Shown here piece after piece: positions 10,062-18,671 of a stretch of 64,000 nucleotides of DNA (position 1 is its first letter; every line of letters starts with the position of its first letter). The stretch spans positions 19,271 to 83,270 of the forward strand of contig JAACSL010000022.1 in the NCBI GenBank assembly GCA_009993955.1. Reading direction: 5' to 3'. The position numbers were made by a program, and so were the translations under genes. Source of the stretch: Paraglaciecola sp. (GTDB lineage: Bacteria; Pseudomonadota; Gammaproteobacteria; Enterobacterales; Alteromonadaceae). Below the pieces are notes generated by a model that was given only the letters and a program-made list of their open reading frames with translations, was not told the origin of the DNA and did not search any database.

Positions 10062-10361
10062 TTAATTTCCTTGTGACTTAGATTGGTTTAGATATTTAGC
10101 GCAAAGACTGAGTTCAAAAGGTCTGATAATCAAGGGATAAGCCAAGGTTATCAGCAATGCCCACAACAAGGCTAGCCAGTTTTGACTGACTTGGAGAATA
10201 CAAATAAAAACAGGTACCACGATGCACAATTTAATCACATTCAACAGTAACTTTTCTGGCCCTTGAAATTGCTTTTGTGCACCTTGTAGCGCTTCAAAGC
10301 GCTCTTTGAGTGGCAAGTTTTGTAAGCTGGGGATTTGTTTGCTGGTAAAATACAGTTTCAT
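10062..10361 (-). CDS. Small conserved membrane protein of unknown function
   Basis: A 99-residue protein with a soluble N-terminus of about 38 residues ([16 protein letters not shown] is probably helical), then two hydrophobic segments at about residues 40-58 and 63-80, and a polar tail. I do not recognise a functional family. The stop is 2 bp from the galE start, and the gene is preceded by a strong hairpin that isolates it from the transporter gene upstream, so galE and this gene probably form a two-gene unit. Confidence 0.7.
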   Translation of the reverse strand: MKLYFTSKQIPSLQNLPLKERFEALQGAQKQFQGPEKLLLNVIKLCIVVPVFICILQVSQNWLALLWALLITLAYPLIIRPFELSLCAKYLNQSKSQGN

Positions 10362-10390
10362 TTATACAGCCTTTGTTATTAAGTGATAAC

Positions 10391-10426
10391 AAAACGCCCA
10401 CTGAAATGCTGACATTTGAGTGGGCG
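10391..10426 (-). terminator. Rho-independent terminator of the POT transporter gene
   Basis: CGCCCACT (10395-10402) pairs with AGTGGGCG (10419-10426), and the interior AAATG/CATTT extends the stem. Read on the minus strand the stem is followed by GTTTTG. It lies between the transporter stop at 10476 and the next minus-strand start at 10361. Confidence 0.75.
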
Positions 10427-10475
10427 CATCGAAATCACTATTTAGCCAGCGCCAAGGCGCACGCTTTTCTGACAA

Positions 10476-11978
10476 TTAAACAAAATTATCAGCGCGTTTT
10501 TCCCAATGTCTGGTTTTGATGACAAACAGCATGACTACCACACCGATGGCGATAGTGAATAAGCTTATTTGTAAATACAAATCAGGCATTTGCTCTAAGT
10601 TTTCTGGATCGAAGTTGCCTGCCAATAAACCCGCGACTACGTTGCCGATGGAATAGGTCAATACAAACACACCTTGCATTTGACCAATAAAGCGCTTGGG
10701 CGAAAGTTTACTTACCGCAGCCAAGGCAATGGGGCTCAAACATAATTCACCTACGGTGTGCAGGAAGTAAGTGGCGATTAACCAAGTAGGTACCACTTTC
10801 AAACCTGAAGCGGCAAACTGTGCGGCAAAAAACATCACCAAAAATCCCGTTGCCATAATGATTAAACCCAAAGCACTTTTGAAGCCGTAGGAAGGCGTGA
10901 TCATGCGTTTAGCTAGGTTAATCCACAAAGCGGCAAAAAAAGGCGACAGGATAACTAAGAATATAGAGTTCGCTGATTGTAACCACGCAGTTGGGATTTC
11001 AAAGGCGCCAATCATTCGGTCAGTGTAATCACGGCCAAACAAGTTTAAAGACGAGCCAGCTTGCTCAAAACCTGTCCAGAAAAAGATGGAAGCAATACAC
11101 ACCAAAAATAAAGCACCCAAACTGCGTTTTTCATCACTGTTTAAATTACCGAGGAAAAATATGCCAGCATAATACAGTAGGAATACGACGGTGATGGCAA
11201 TCGCCACGTTTTGCGCCATGGCGACGGGGTTAAAAGCATAGACACCGCTGATCATTAAAAATGTGATAACCGCGATGCCAGCTAATACGACGCCGATAAT
11301 CGACCAGCTCAATGTAGCCGCTTTACCAGTAATTTTTACCGCTGGTTGTGAACCGGCACCTTTAAGGTTTTTCAGGGTTAATACGTATTGAATAATACCC
11401 AAGCCCATGCCCACGGCAGCGGCACCAAACGCCCAGTGCCAACCCATTTCGACCTGTAAATACCCGCACACGAAATACCCTATGGTTGAACCAAGGTTAA
11501 TACCCATGTAATAAATCGTATAGCCGCTGTCGCGACGTTGGTCTTCACTGCTATACAGTTGACCAACCATGGCCGCGATATTGGGCTTTAACAAACCGGT
11601 ACCGATAACCACCAGTACCAAACCCACAAAAAAGGTTTTGTCGCTGGGAATGGCTAAGACGATGTGACCACACATGATCACGATACCGCCATATAACACC
11701 GCTTTTTGCCCACCAATTAAGCGGTCAGCAATCCAGCCACCGGGTAAACCCATGAAATACACGGCACCTGTGTACAAACCGTAAATAGCAGTGGCAGACG
11801 CGACAGTGATGAAAAGACCACCTTCCTGAATGCTGGCAGTCATAAACAGTACAAGCAGAGCGCGCATGCCGTAGTAACTCATACGCTCCCACATTTCAGT
11901 AAAAAATAGCGTAGCCAAGCCCTTAGGATGGCCGAAAAAGCTCGTGTCGCCATTATCGATAACGGATTTTGTTGTCAT
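10476..11978 (-). CDS. POT/PTR-family proton-coupled di/tripeptide symporter
   Basis: A 500-residue major-facilitator protein with about 14 hydrophobic segments. The family hallmark FFTEMWERMSYYGMRALLVL near residues 26-45 contains the conserved ExxER proton-coupling motif. The PTR2 signature region GTGLLKPNIAAMVGQLY follows near residue 125. These features place it with bacterial DtpA/DtpT-like peptide importers in the cytoplasmic membrane. It is monocistronic: a terminator lies downstream and a long leader upstream. Exact substrate preference cannot be read from the sequence. Confidence 0.93.
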   Translation of the reverse strand: MTTKSVIDNGDTSFFGHPKGLATLFFTEMWERMSYYGMRALLVLFMTASIQEGGLFITVASATAIYGLYTGAVYFMGLPGGWIADRLIGGQKAVLYGGIVIMCGHIVLAIPSDKTFFVGLVLVVIGTGLLKPNIAAMVGQLYSSEDQRRDSGYTIYYMGINLGSTIGYFVCGYLQVEMGWHWAFGAAAVGMGLGIIQYVLTLKNLKGAGSQPAVKITGKAATLSWSIIGVVLAGIAVITFLMISGVYAFNPVAMAQNVAIAITVVFLLYYAGIFFLGNLNSDEKRSLGALFLVCIASIFFWTGFEQAGSSLNLFGRDYTDRMIGAFEIPTAWLQSANSIFLVILSPFFAALWINLAKRMITPSYGFKSALGLIIMATGFLVMFFAAQFAASGLKVVPTWLIATYFLHTVGELCLSPIALAAVSKLSPKRFIGQMQGVFVLTYSIGNVVAGLLAGNFDPENLEQMPDLYLQISLFTIAIGVVVMLFVIKTRHWEKRADNFV

Positions 11979-12446
11979 TAAAACACCTTTTTTTTATTAT
12001 AATTTATTACGTTGTATGAGCCGCCAAATCTCTGTTTGACTCGGCCTGAGTCAGTGCTATGTATTGGACGTTCAATGCCTAATTTGAGCACATATTTATC
12101 TTGATTTCTATTTAGTTGGAGTCGAACGTGAAGTTTTCTAAGATTCGTTTACTGCCTTTCATATTTTTTCTTGTTTTTTCACGAACTCTTGTGAAGATTA
12201 ACACTGAAATGGCTAGTCATTAGCTAGGTCGATTTGCTACACTTCCCAGCGCAAAACGCCATTGCTACTTAATAATAATGATTTTTTACACAACAGTGCA
12301 AAGGTTGCTCTTATGTTTGTTATACCTACATTACATTTTGTAACGCTCAAACACCCTTCAACAACGCTAGAATTACCGCTCAAAGTTTATGGACAAACAA
12401 GGAGAAAGTTAGAATGTGGAGTTGTATGATAAGGAAGTTTTGTTAA
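11979..12446. other. Divergent intergenic region (468 bp) between the peptide symporter and the wecA block
   Basis: This AT-rich region must hold promoters for both sides. TGACTC (12037-12042) and GAGTCA (12048-12053) form an inverted repeat around GGCCT in the symporter leader and could be an operator or hairpin. On the plus strand TTGCTC (12305) and TACATT (12327), 16 bp apart, form a weak sigma-70-like pair upstream of wecA. A 10-codon ORF fills the last 33 bp. I found no exact JUMPstart/ops element (GGCGGTAG). Confidence 0.4.
12414..12446 (+). CDS. Possible 10-residue leader peptide abutting wecA
   Basis: ATG at 12414 opens a 10-codon frame (MWSCMIRKFC) whose TAA at 12444 is directly followed by the wecA ATG. 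It has its own GGAG Shine-Dalgarno sequence 9 bases upstream, and the wecA ribosome-binding site (AAGGAA) lies inside it. This arrangement fits translational coupling or a regulatory leader. It could equally be chance, since so short a frame has little statistical weight. Confidence 0.3.
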   Translation: MWSCMIRKFC

Positions 12447-13502
12447 ATGTTTGCATACTTAGATGTAATTCCTCTGTGCACTGCTTTTTTTGTGGCGTTA
12501 ATTTTATTGGTCGTTATGACCCCATTTGCCCATCAACTAGGCTTAGTTGACCAGCCTAGTTATCGTAAAACTCACTCAGGAAACATTCCATTAACTGGCG
12601 GTGTGGCAATGTTTTTGGCCGTGCTTATCGCTAGCTTTGCCACTGACGTATGGCTTCGCAATAACCCGTTATTTTTCACGGCGTCAGCTTTTGTTGTGTT
12701 ACTGGGTATGTTGGATGATAGATTTGATTTAAGTGCCAAAGGACGCCTTCTCTGTCAGTTTGGTGTCGCGGCGATTATGGCGTGGAGTGCCCAAAACCAT
12801 ATCACTAATTTAGGTGACTTATTTGGATTTGGGGATGTACATCTTGGTTGGGTTGGTTATTTTTTTACACTTGTTTGTGTCGTCGGTGTAATCAATGCTT
12901 TCAATATGATAGATGGTATTGATGGCCTTGCTGGTGGCGTGAGTTTGGTAGTGCTATCTAGCGTTGTGATGTTGTTGTTAATTTCAAACAACGGATCGGC
13001 CATCATGGTGCCTATGTTGATTATAGCGGCGTTAGTCCCCTTTCTTGCCTTTAATCTGAGTTTAAAAGGATTTAAAGGAAACAAAATATTCATGGGCGAT
13101 AGTGGCAGTATGTTTATTGGCCTAACCATCGTTTGGTTCTTGGTTGAATATACACAAGGTAGAGACGCCGCAATGAGACCGATAACCGCTGTCTGGTTGG
13201 TTGGTTTACCGCTTATGGATATGGCTGCAATTATGTATCGTCGTACTAGAAAAGGGGATTCAGTGCTCAAGCCTGACCGTCAACATTTGCACAATATTTT
13301 TATGCGAGCAGGCTTGTCACCTAATATGGCCCTGGTAGCCATTATTTTAATGGGTTTTGTTTACTCACTGATTGGTATTCTTGGCGAAATATACAGCGTT
13401 CCTGAATACATCATGTTTTATGGTTTTATTATATTGTTGTTGGTTTACGGTATCATTATTCAAAATATTTGGACGATATTAAGAGTACTTCGCAAAGTTT
13501 GA
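12447..13502 (+). CDS. wecA: WecA-type undecaprenyl-phosphate sugar-1-phosphate transferase
   Basis: Integral-membrane enzyme of the MraY/WecA family that starts glycan synthesis by moving a HexNAc-1-phosphate (GlcNAc-1-P in classical WecA) to undecaprenyl phosphate. The 351 residues have about 11 membrane segments. Hallmarks are LDDRFDLSAKGR (Asp90, Asp91, Asp94), NAFNMIDGIDGLAGG at 150-164, MGDSGSMFIG at 217-226, and RQHLHNIFM near 280. It is the first gene of the export block, so it most likely initiates the glycan exported by the KpsMT-like system downstream. WecA function in a common-antigen pathway cannot be excluded. No donor sugar can be read with certainty. Confidence 0.9.
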   Translation: MFAYLDVIPLCTAFFVALILLVVMTPFAHQLGLVDQPSYRKTHSGNIPLTGGVAMFLAVLIASFATDVWLRNNPLFFTASAFVVLLGMLDDRFDLSAKGRLLCQFGVAAIMAWSAQNHITNLGDLFGFGDVHLGWVGYFFTLVCVVGVINAFNMIDGIDGLAGGVSLVVLSSVVMLLLISNNGSAIMVPMLIIAALVPFLAFNLSLKGFKGNKIFMGDSGSMFIGLTIVWFLVEYTQGRDAAMRPITAVWLVGLPLMDMAAIMYRRTRKGDSVLKPDRQHLHNIFMRAGLSPNMALVAIILMGFVYSLIGILGEIYSVPEYIMFYGFIILLLVYGIIIQNIWTILRVLRKV

Positions 13503-13549
13503 TTGTCTCTCAGTAGCCTTCAGTGATAACCAATAAAAAAGGTTTTAAG

Positions 13550-13936
13550 TTGACAAAAAATAGTAGCCTTTTAGTTATTCTTGCGTCACTCGGAATGATG
13601 TTGAGTAGTTGTGCAAAAAACATTAATCAACCCTCTGCATCAATACCGTTGGTCGATAAAATTACTGAAATAAACGCAACCTTAGTGCCCGAAAACTATT
13701 GGGATGCATTAGGTTCAGCATCAATAGGTACCCAAATTAAAATGAACTTTGGGATGGCCGAGGTAGTAGCGTCTTATATTTCAGCCAATGGGGAGACGTG
13801 TAAAAAATTGCAGTCTTCTGATCAGTCTATGAATTTCAATGCCATACAAACTGTGTGTAAGTCTAACGCAAGTAATCAATGGCGTTTTGCGAAAAATATC
13901 TTATCCAGTTCTCTTCTATTGCCAACTCAAGGTTAG
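13550..13936 (+). CDS. Small putative lipoprotein in the polysaccharide export block
   Basis: About 128 residues if started at TTG 13550, which has an AAAAAAGG sequence 8 bases upstream. GTG 13523 is an in-frame alternative without a clear ribosome-binding site. The N-terminus MTKNSSLLVILASLGMMLSS followed by Cys is a lipoprotein signal (lipobox LSSC). The mature part is short, without recognised domain, and contains two more cysteines in GETCKK and QTVCKS that could form a disulfide. It sits 21-47 bp after wecA and about 8 bp before the OPX gene, so a role in glycan export or assembly is likely by context only. Confidence 0.65.
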   Translation: MTKNSSLLVILASLGMMLSSCAKNINQPSASIPLVDKITEINATLVPENYWDALGSASIGTQIKMNFGMAEVVASYISANGETCKKLQSSDQSMNFNAIQTVCKSNASNQWRFAKNILSSSLLLPTQG

Positions 13937-13943
13937 ATATCAG

Positions 13944-15665
13944 ATGATGAATAAAAGATTGGTTGGCCTGCTAGGCGCTGTTTTTCTTCTCATCCAAGGT
14001 GGTGTTGCTTCACAGGTCCTTGCGCAAAGTTCTGATAATTCCCCCGTGCCCATTCAGCTTGATGACACATCATTGTTCATGAATACGACTAAACGCCAGC
14101 CAGTGACCACGTCAAGTGTGCCTGAAATGCAAATTTCGCAGTCAAGCACTCAAAGTCAACCCTTTGGTGCAAACCTATTTATCAGTGGCTTTGAATCAGA
14201 ACGTTCAGATGGTTTAAATGACAGCTATTTAATCGCACCAGGCGATAAAATAGCTGTGCAGATATGGGGCACAGTCAATCAAAGCGAAGTATTAACGGTA
14301 GACAATCAAGGCAATATATTTATTAGTAATATCGGTCCTGTGTACGTTCAAGGCACGTCCGCTGCCAAGCTCAATACTTTGGTGACATCGAAAATAAAGA
14401 ATATTTATAAAAAAAATATTGATGTTTACATCAATTTACTGACTTCAACACCAGTGAGTGTTTTTGTGACAGGACCAGTGTTGCGTCCTGGACAATATGC
14501 CGGTCTTGCATCGGATTCGCTCTTATATTTCTTGAAGCGCGCTGGCGGTATCGATCCTGTGCGAGGTAGCTATCGCAATGTGAGTTTGTTGAGAGCTGGA
14601 AAAACTATACAAACTTTTGATTTATATAAGTTTGTAAGGGAAGGTTACCTAGATTCTGTGTCATTTCAGGATGGCGACGTGCTATTGGTTAGTGAGCAAG
14701 GTGCTGTAGTAACGGTAGAGGGTTCTGCTCGGTATCCCTTGAAATTTGAATTAGACCCTGACAAAACGTTAGGTCAAGATTTAATCTATTACGCTAGACC
14801 ACTAGCTAAAGTTAGTCACGTTGGTATTGTTGGCGATAGAAAAAGTGGTCCAGTTGCAGTTTATATACCGATAGAAAATTTTTCCACGTTTTTACTTGGT
14901 GATGGTGATGTCGTTACGTTTAACGATGACCTACGTCCTGAAGTCATCAGCATCAGTGTTTCTGGAAGTTATGTAGGTCCTTCATTTTATACATTGCATC
15001 GCGATGCCAAATTACGTGAATTATTAGATCACATTAAAGTTGAGCCAGACCAAGCTGATTTTGCTTCCGTTTACATTAAACGTAAAAGTGTGGCTGCACA
15101 GCAAAAGAAATTATTAGAAGAGTCGCTACAAAGACTAGAACGCACTGTTTTCACTGCGCCAGCTGCGTCGAATGGTGAAGCTCAAATTCGTGCTGCGGAG
15201 GCTGACTTAGTCATGCGTTTTGTTGAGAGAGCGAGAGCAATAGAACCTTTGGGTAAAGTAGTGGTTTCTTCAAATGGGAACGTTGCAAACGTCAGACTTG
15301 AGCATGGCGATGAAATTGTTATCCCTAGAAAAACAGATCTTATACAAGTTGCTGGGGAAGTATTGATACCGCAGGCCATAGTATACAATGCCAAGGCTGC
15401 AGTTAGTGATTATGTTGCATGGGCTGGTGGATACAGTGACAGAGCTAATGTAGAACGTATTGCAATAATTCATGCCAATGGCCTGATCACCTTCGTTGAC
15501 GGTAACTCCAATAACGGCAAAGGGAATGATGAGTCTAGTATTAATCCAGGTGATCAAATTTTAATACTGCCAAGAGTCGACTCGAAAACCATGCAGGCAG
15601 TGAAAGACATCACGCAAATTATTTACCAGCTGGCTGTCACGGCAAATGTGGCCTTTAGAAACTAG
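13944..15665 (+). CDS. Outer-membrane polysaccharide export (OPX) protein, Wza/KpsD-like
   Basis: A 573-residue protein starting at ATG 13944 (ATGATG), which gives a clean signal peptide ending near VLAQ. The frame is open to 13839 but that would bury the signal. The polysaccharide-export domain starts at SYLIAPGDKIAVQIWGTV, followed by SLBB-type beta-grasp domains (GPVLRPGQYAGL, then SGSYVGPSFYTLH and AGEVLIPQAIVYN). There is no lipobox cysteine, so it resembles KpsD/CtrA-type OPX proteins more than acylated Wza. It should form the outer-membrane exit for glycan delivered by the KpsMT/KpsE-like proteins encoded next. Confidence 0.88.
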   Translation: MMNKRLVGLLGAVFLLIQGGVASQVLAQSSDNSPVPIQLDDTSLFMNTTKRQPVTTSSVPEMQISQSSTQSQPFGANLFISGFESERSDGLNDSYLIAPGDKIAVQIWGTVNQSEVLTVDNQGNIFISNIGPVYVQGTSAAKLNTLVTSKIKNIYKKNIDVYINLLTSTPVSVFVTGPVLRPGQYAGLASDSLLYFLKRAGGIDPVRGSYRNVSLLRAGKTIQTFDLYKFVREGYLDSVSFQDGDVLLVSEQGAVVTVEGSARYPLKFELDPDKTLGQDLIYYARPLAKVSHVGIVGDRKSGPVAVYIPIENFSTFLLGDGDVVTFNDDLRPEVISISVSGSYVGPSFYTLHRDAKLRELLDHIKVEPDQADFASVYIKRKSVAAQQKKLLEESLQRLERTVFTAPAASNGEAQIRAAEADLVMRFVERARAIEPLGKVVVSSNGNVANVRLEHGDEIVIPRKTDLIQVAGEVLIPQAIVYNAKAAVSDYVAWAGGYSDRANVERIAIIHANGLITFVDGNSNNGKGNDESSINPGDQILILPRVDSKTMQAVKDITQIIYQLAVTANVAFRN

Positions 15666-15689
15666 CTTCATCCTTTTTAGGACACAGGC

Positions 15690-16475
15690 TTGATTTCTTT
15701 AAAGCGCAGGTCGGCATGGCAAACTTGGCGAGACGTGATTTTCGCTCTGTTTGCTCGAGAAATCAGAATTGGCTTCAATGATAAATTTGGCTTGAGTTGG
15801 GCAGTCGTCCAGCCCATTTTGTTTATTCTTTTGCTTTCGTTCTTACGTGGCCGCCTGAATGGCGGTGATACCCATTCTTTGCCCACTTTTGTGTTTATGG
15901 CCTATGGCCTATTAACCATTCAGATGTTTATTCAAACGTTCACTGCTTGTTTCAATGCTGTAAAGAAAAATATGGCATTGTTTGCCTTCCGACAGGTACA
16001 ACCCTTAAGTGCCGTCATTGCAGCTGCTTTATTTGAATTGCTAGTTAAAATTTTTGTTATCGTTGGTATTGTCATCGCCATGAGTTTTTTTGGCATTGAA
16101 TTGAGGGTGAATAATCCTTTAGCGGTACTTTACTATTTTTTAAGCGTATGGGTACTTGCCGTTGCGATGGGGCTGTTTTTTGCCATCGCCGCCATCTATA
16201 TTCCTGAACTAAAAAAGATACAGTCGTTAATTACCCGTCCTCTATTTTTTCTATCTGCTGTATTTTTTTCGTTGCAGGATGTGCCTAAGGACTACTGGTG
16301 GTTATTAAATTGGAACCCTATCTTACATGCCATTGAGCTGTCGAGATACAGCGCCTATCCTACCTATGGAAGTAATGGGGTGAGTAGTGTTTTTCTGGGA
16401 GTTTCGGTGTTATTTATTGCTTTTATGTCGTTATTCTTCTATCACGCCATGTGGAAAAAAGCGATAAGTCGATGA
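15690..16475 (+). CDS. KpsM-like ABC-2 polysaccharide exporter permease
   Basis: A 261-residue ABC-2 permease with about six membrane segments. It starts at TTG 15690, with AGGA 7 bases upstream. The cytoplasmic N-terminus (WRDVIFALFAREIRIGFNDK) and the LSWAVVQPILFILLLSF segment are typical of KpsM/CtrC/BexB proteins. It exports lipid-linked glycan across the inner membrane together with the ATPase encoded next. Its stop overlaps the ATPase ATG by 4 bp. Confidence 0.9.
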   Translation: MISLKRRSAWQTWRDVIFALFAREIRIGFNDKFGLSWAVVQPILFILLLSFLRGRLNGGDTHSLPTFVFMAYGLLTIQMFIQTFTACFNAVKKNMALFAFRQVQPLSAVIAAALFELLVKIFVIVGIVIAMSFFGIELRVNNPLAVLYYFLSVWVLAVAMGLFFAIAAIYIPELKKIQSLITRPLFFLSAVFFSLQDVPKDYWWLLNWNPILHAIELSRYSAYPTYGSNGVSSVFLGVSVLFIAFMSLFFYHAMWKKAISR

Positions 16476-17122
16476 TTAGATTAAATAATATCACTAAATA
16501 CTATCATTCGACCAAGGGTAGGCAATATGTATTCAAAGATTTAAGCTTTGACATTCCAAGTGGTCACAACATTGCTTTACTCGGCGCAAACGGCGCAGGC
16601 AAATCGACACTTTTTAAAATCATTGCGGGTAGTGACTATCCTAACCGCGGCAATGTTCAAACTGACTTAAGCATCTCTTGGCCGGTAGCGTTGTCTACTG
16701 GCATTCATCAGCACATGACTGGACGGGAAAATACTCGGTTTATTGGCAGAATAAATGGTATTGCTGACCTCGCCAGTTATGAAAAAAGGGTGAAGGATTT
16801 CGCTGAACTCGGCAATAAATACGATTTGCCGGTAAGTACCTACTCAAGTGGTATGAAACCACGTCTAGCATTTGCATGCTCTATTGCCATTGATTTTGAT
16901 GTCTATTTAATCGATGAAGTTACCTCGGTTGGAGACGCAAAGTTTAGAAAAAAGGCAAAAGAAGCACTAGTGAATAAAAGTAAGTCTGCGAATGTGATTA
17001 TGGTTAGCCATCAGATGGATGAGTTACAGCAATTCTGTGATAGTGCTATCGTGTTACAAGATGGTGAATTGACCTTTTACAATGACCTAGAAGAAGCCAT
17101 CAAAAAATATCGGACCCTATAG
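16472..17122 (+). CDS. KpsT-like ABC polysaccharide exporter ATPase
   Basis: A 216-residue ATPase starting at ATG 16472 in an ATGA overlap with the permease gene. Walker A is GANGAGKST at about 38-46, the signature region is YSSGMKPRLAFACSIAIDFD, and Walker B is VYLIDE. The short length shows that it lacks the C-terminal carbohydrate-binding domain of Wzt-type O-antigen exporters. It therefore belongs with capsule-type KpsT/CtrD, which recognise a common lipid terminus and not the chain end. Confidence 0.92.
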   Translation: MIRLNNITKYYHSTKGRQYVFKDLSFDIPSGHNIALLGANGAGKSTLFKIIAGSDYPNRGNVQTDLSISWPVALSTGIHQHMTGRENTRFIGRINGIADLASYEKRVKDFAELGNKYDLPVSTYSSGMKPRLAFACSIAIDFDVYLIDEVTSVGDAKFRKKAKEALVNKSKSANVIMVSHQMDELQQFCDSAIVLQDGELTFYNDLEEAIKKYRTL

Positions 17123-17123
17123 A

Positions 17124-18596
17124 ATGACAAATGCTGCGTTGAGTGATTTAGACAAAAAAACCGAGAGTTTTATCAAGGGTTTAAAGCCAGGACAATGGCG
17201 TGATGCCGCTTTCCTAAGTGGGATGGCACGTGACATTGAAGACAAGGATTTAGCACTCGCCCATCGAATATTTCAACGTGTGCGGAATTTACGTCCTGAT
17301 GATAAGGCGACAGCGCTTAAACTGAGGGAGTTAAATCGAAAACTTAAAGCGGCCCGCCCTGAATTCATGTCTAGTTCATCCGCCGAAAAATCACCCAGCG
17401 CTCAACACTCTGCGCAATTACCCGAGGGCGACGAGCAAAAATTTACGACGCGAGTATCGTCACTTTTTGATGTAAATATCTATAAAAAGTGGGTGAAAAC
17501 ACCTTTGTTCATCCTTGTCGTATTGCCCTTTTTACTCTTCGCATTCTACCTGATCGTATGGGCCAGTCCTCGCTATGAAAGTGTGACGCAATTTGTGATT
17601 AAGCAACCAGATGGTGGCTCAACACTAGATCCAACCTTTGCCTTGATAGCAGGCTTCAGTGGTGGCAATGCCTTGGCTGATACAGAACTTGTTAAAGCCT
17701 ACATTAATTCCTTCGACATGATTCGTTACCTCGACGAGACACTCGCAATATCAGAGCATTATAGTTCGTTTGACTATGACTTTTTTAATCGACTGAATCG
17801 GTCTGCCAGCGTCGAGGATAAAATTGATTACTTTAAAACTAGATTTATGGTGGAGATTGACGATCGCTCAAACGTTGTTTCAGTGAGTGTTAATGCATTT
17901 GATTCAAGCTTTGCCAATCAGATTGCTCAGCAGATATTGTCTAGGTCTGAGTGGTATATCAACGAAATCGGCCACAATCTAGCAAAGTCGCAACTTAGTT
18001 TCGTGCAAAATGAACATGCATTAGTAGAAGAAAGACTCAAAAATGCAAAAGGCGAGCTGCTAACATTTCAGCGAGAACACAATTTGTTAGATCCTGAGGC
18101 TGAGAGCAAAGCTATCCAACAAATTGCCTACGGCTTAGAAAGCCAAATTGCTGGTGTCGAGGCAGAACTGAGACAATTACGAGCAAGCATGAGTGAAGAT
18201 GCGACACCTGTTATTCAATTGAAGGAGCAGTTGCAGAGTTTGACCACTCAACTTAGCCAAGAGCGAAATAAACTGACAAATGATCCCTTGAAAGGGAGAG
18301 GTGAGCTCGATAATTCCATGGGAGTAGGGGAGATCATGGCGCAATTTAGCAATTTAAAAATAGCCATGGAGCTGGCTGTCCAGGCATACACTTCCTCACA
18401 AATATCCCTTGAGAAATCGCGAATCGAAGCCTATCGACAGCTCAAGTATCTTGTTCATGTGGAGTCCCCTACCCAACCAGAGGACGCCAGGTACCCGCAG
18501 ATTAGCTATAATTTGCTATTGTTTTTGGTGGTATCGCTGATGTTATTTGGAATTGCTAAGATAATTGTGGCGACAGTGTCGGAATTAAATCAATGA
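17124..18596 (+). CDS. KpsE-like polysaccharide co-polymerase with an extended cytoplasmic N-terminus
   Basis: Inner-membrane adaptor linking the ABC exporter to the OPX channel. The 490-residue protein has membrane segments at about 127-147 and 465-485 and a long helical periplasmic domain with coiled coils (about 290-400). It has an unusually long N-terminal region of about 125 residues before the first membrane segment. That region includes a TPR-like helical pair (DLALAHRIFQRVRNLRPDDK) and a Ser-rich linker; KpsE proteins normally have a much shorter cytoplasmic tail. The gene starts 1 bp after the ATPase stop and ends the export operon, followed by a strong terminator. Confidence 0.87.
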   Translation: MTNAALSDLDKKTESFIKGLKPGQWRDAAFLSGMARDIEDKDLALAHRIFQRVRNLRPDDKATALKLRELNRKLKAARPEFMSSSSAEKSPSAQHSAQLPEGDEQKFTTRVSSLFDVNIYKKWVKTPLFILVVLPFLLFAFYLIVWASPRYESVTQFVIKQPDGGSTLDPTFALIAGFSGGNALADTELVKAYINSFDMIRYLDETLAISEHYSSFDYDFFNRLNRSASVEDKIDYFKTRFMVEIDDRSNVVSVSVNAFDSSFANQIAQQILSRSEWYINEIGHNLAKSQLSFVQNEHALVEERLKNAKGELLTFQREHNLLDPEAESKAIQQIAYGLESQIAGVEAELRQLRASMSEDATPVIQLKEQLQSLTTQLSQERNKLTNDPLKGRGELDNSMGVGEIMAQFSNLKIAMELAVQAYTSSQISLEKSRIEAYRQLKYLVHVESPTQPEDARYPQISYNLLLFLVVSLMLFGIAKIIVATVSELNQ

Positions 18597-18632
18597 TTTA
18601 CTTATAAATATCTTGATGTGTCGTCATGATAA

Positions 18633-18657
18633 GGCAGTGTTTAACACTGCCTTTTTT
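18633..18657 (+). terminator. Rho-independent terminator closing the polysaccharide export operon
   Basis: GGCAGTGT (18633-18640) pairs with ACACTGCC (18644-18651) over a TTA loop, followed by six T residues. It lies between the KpsE-like stop and the converging pyruvyltransferase-like gene. Confidence 0.88.
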
Positions 18658-18671
18658 ATTGCGTTTAAGAT

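Noticed and set aside
16472..17122. Wzt-type O-antigen exporter ATPase
   Set aside because: At 216 residues it lacks the C-terminal carbohydrate-binding domain of chain-terminus-recognising Wzt.
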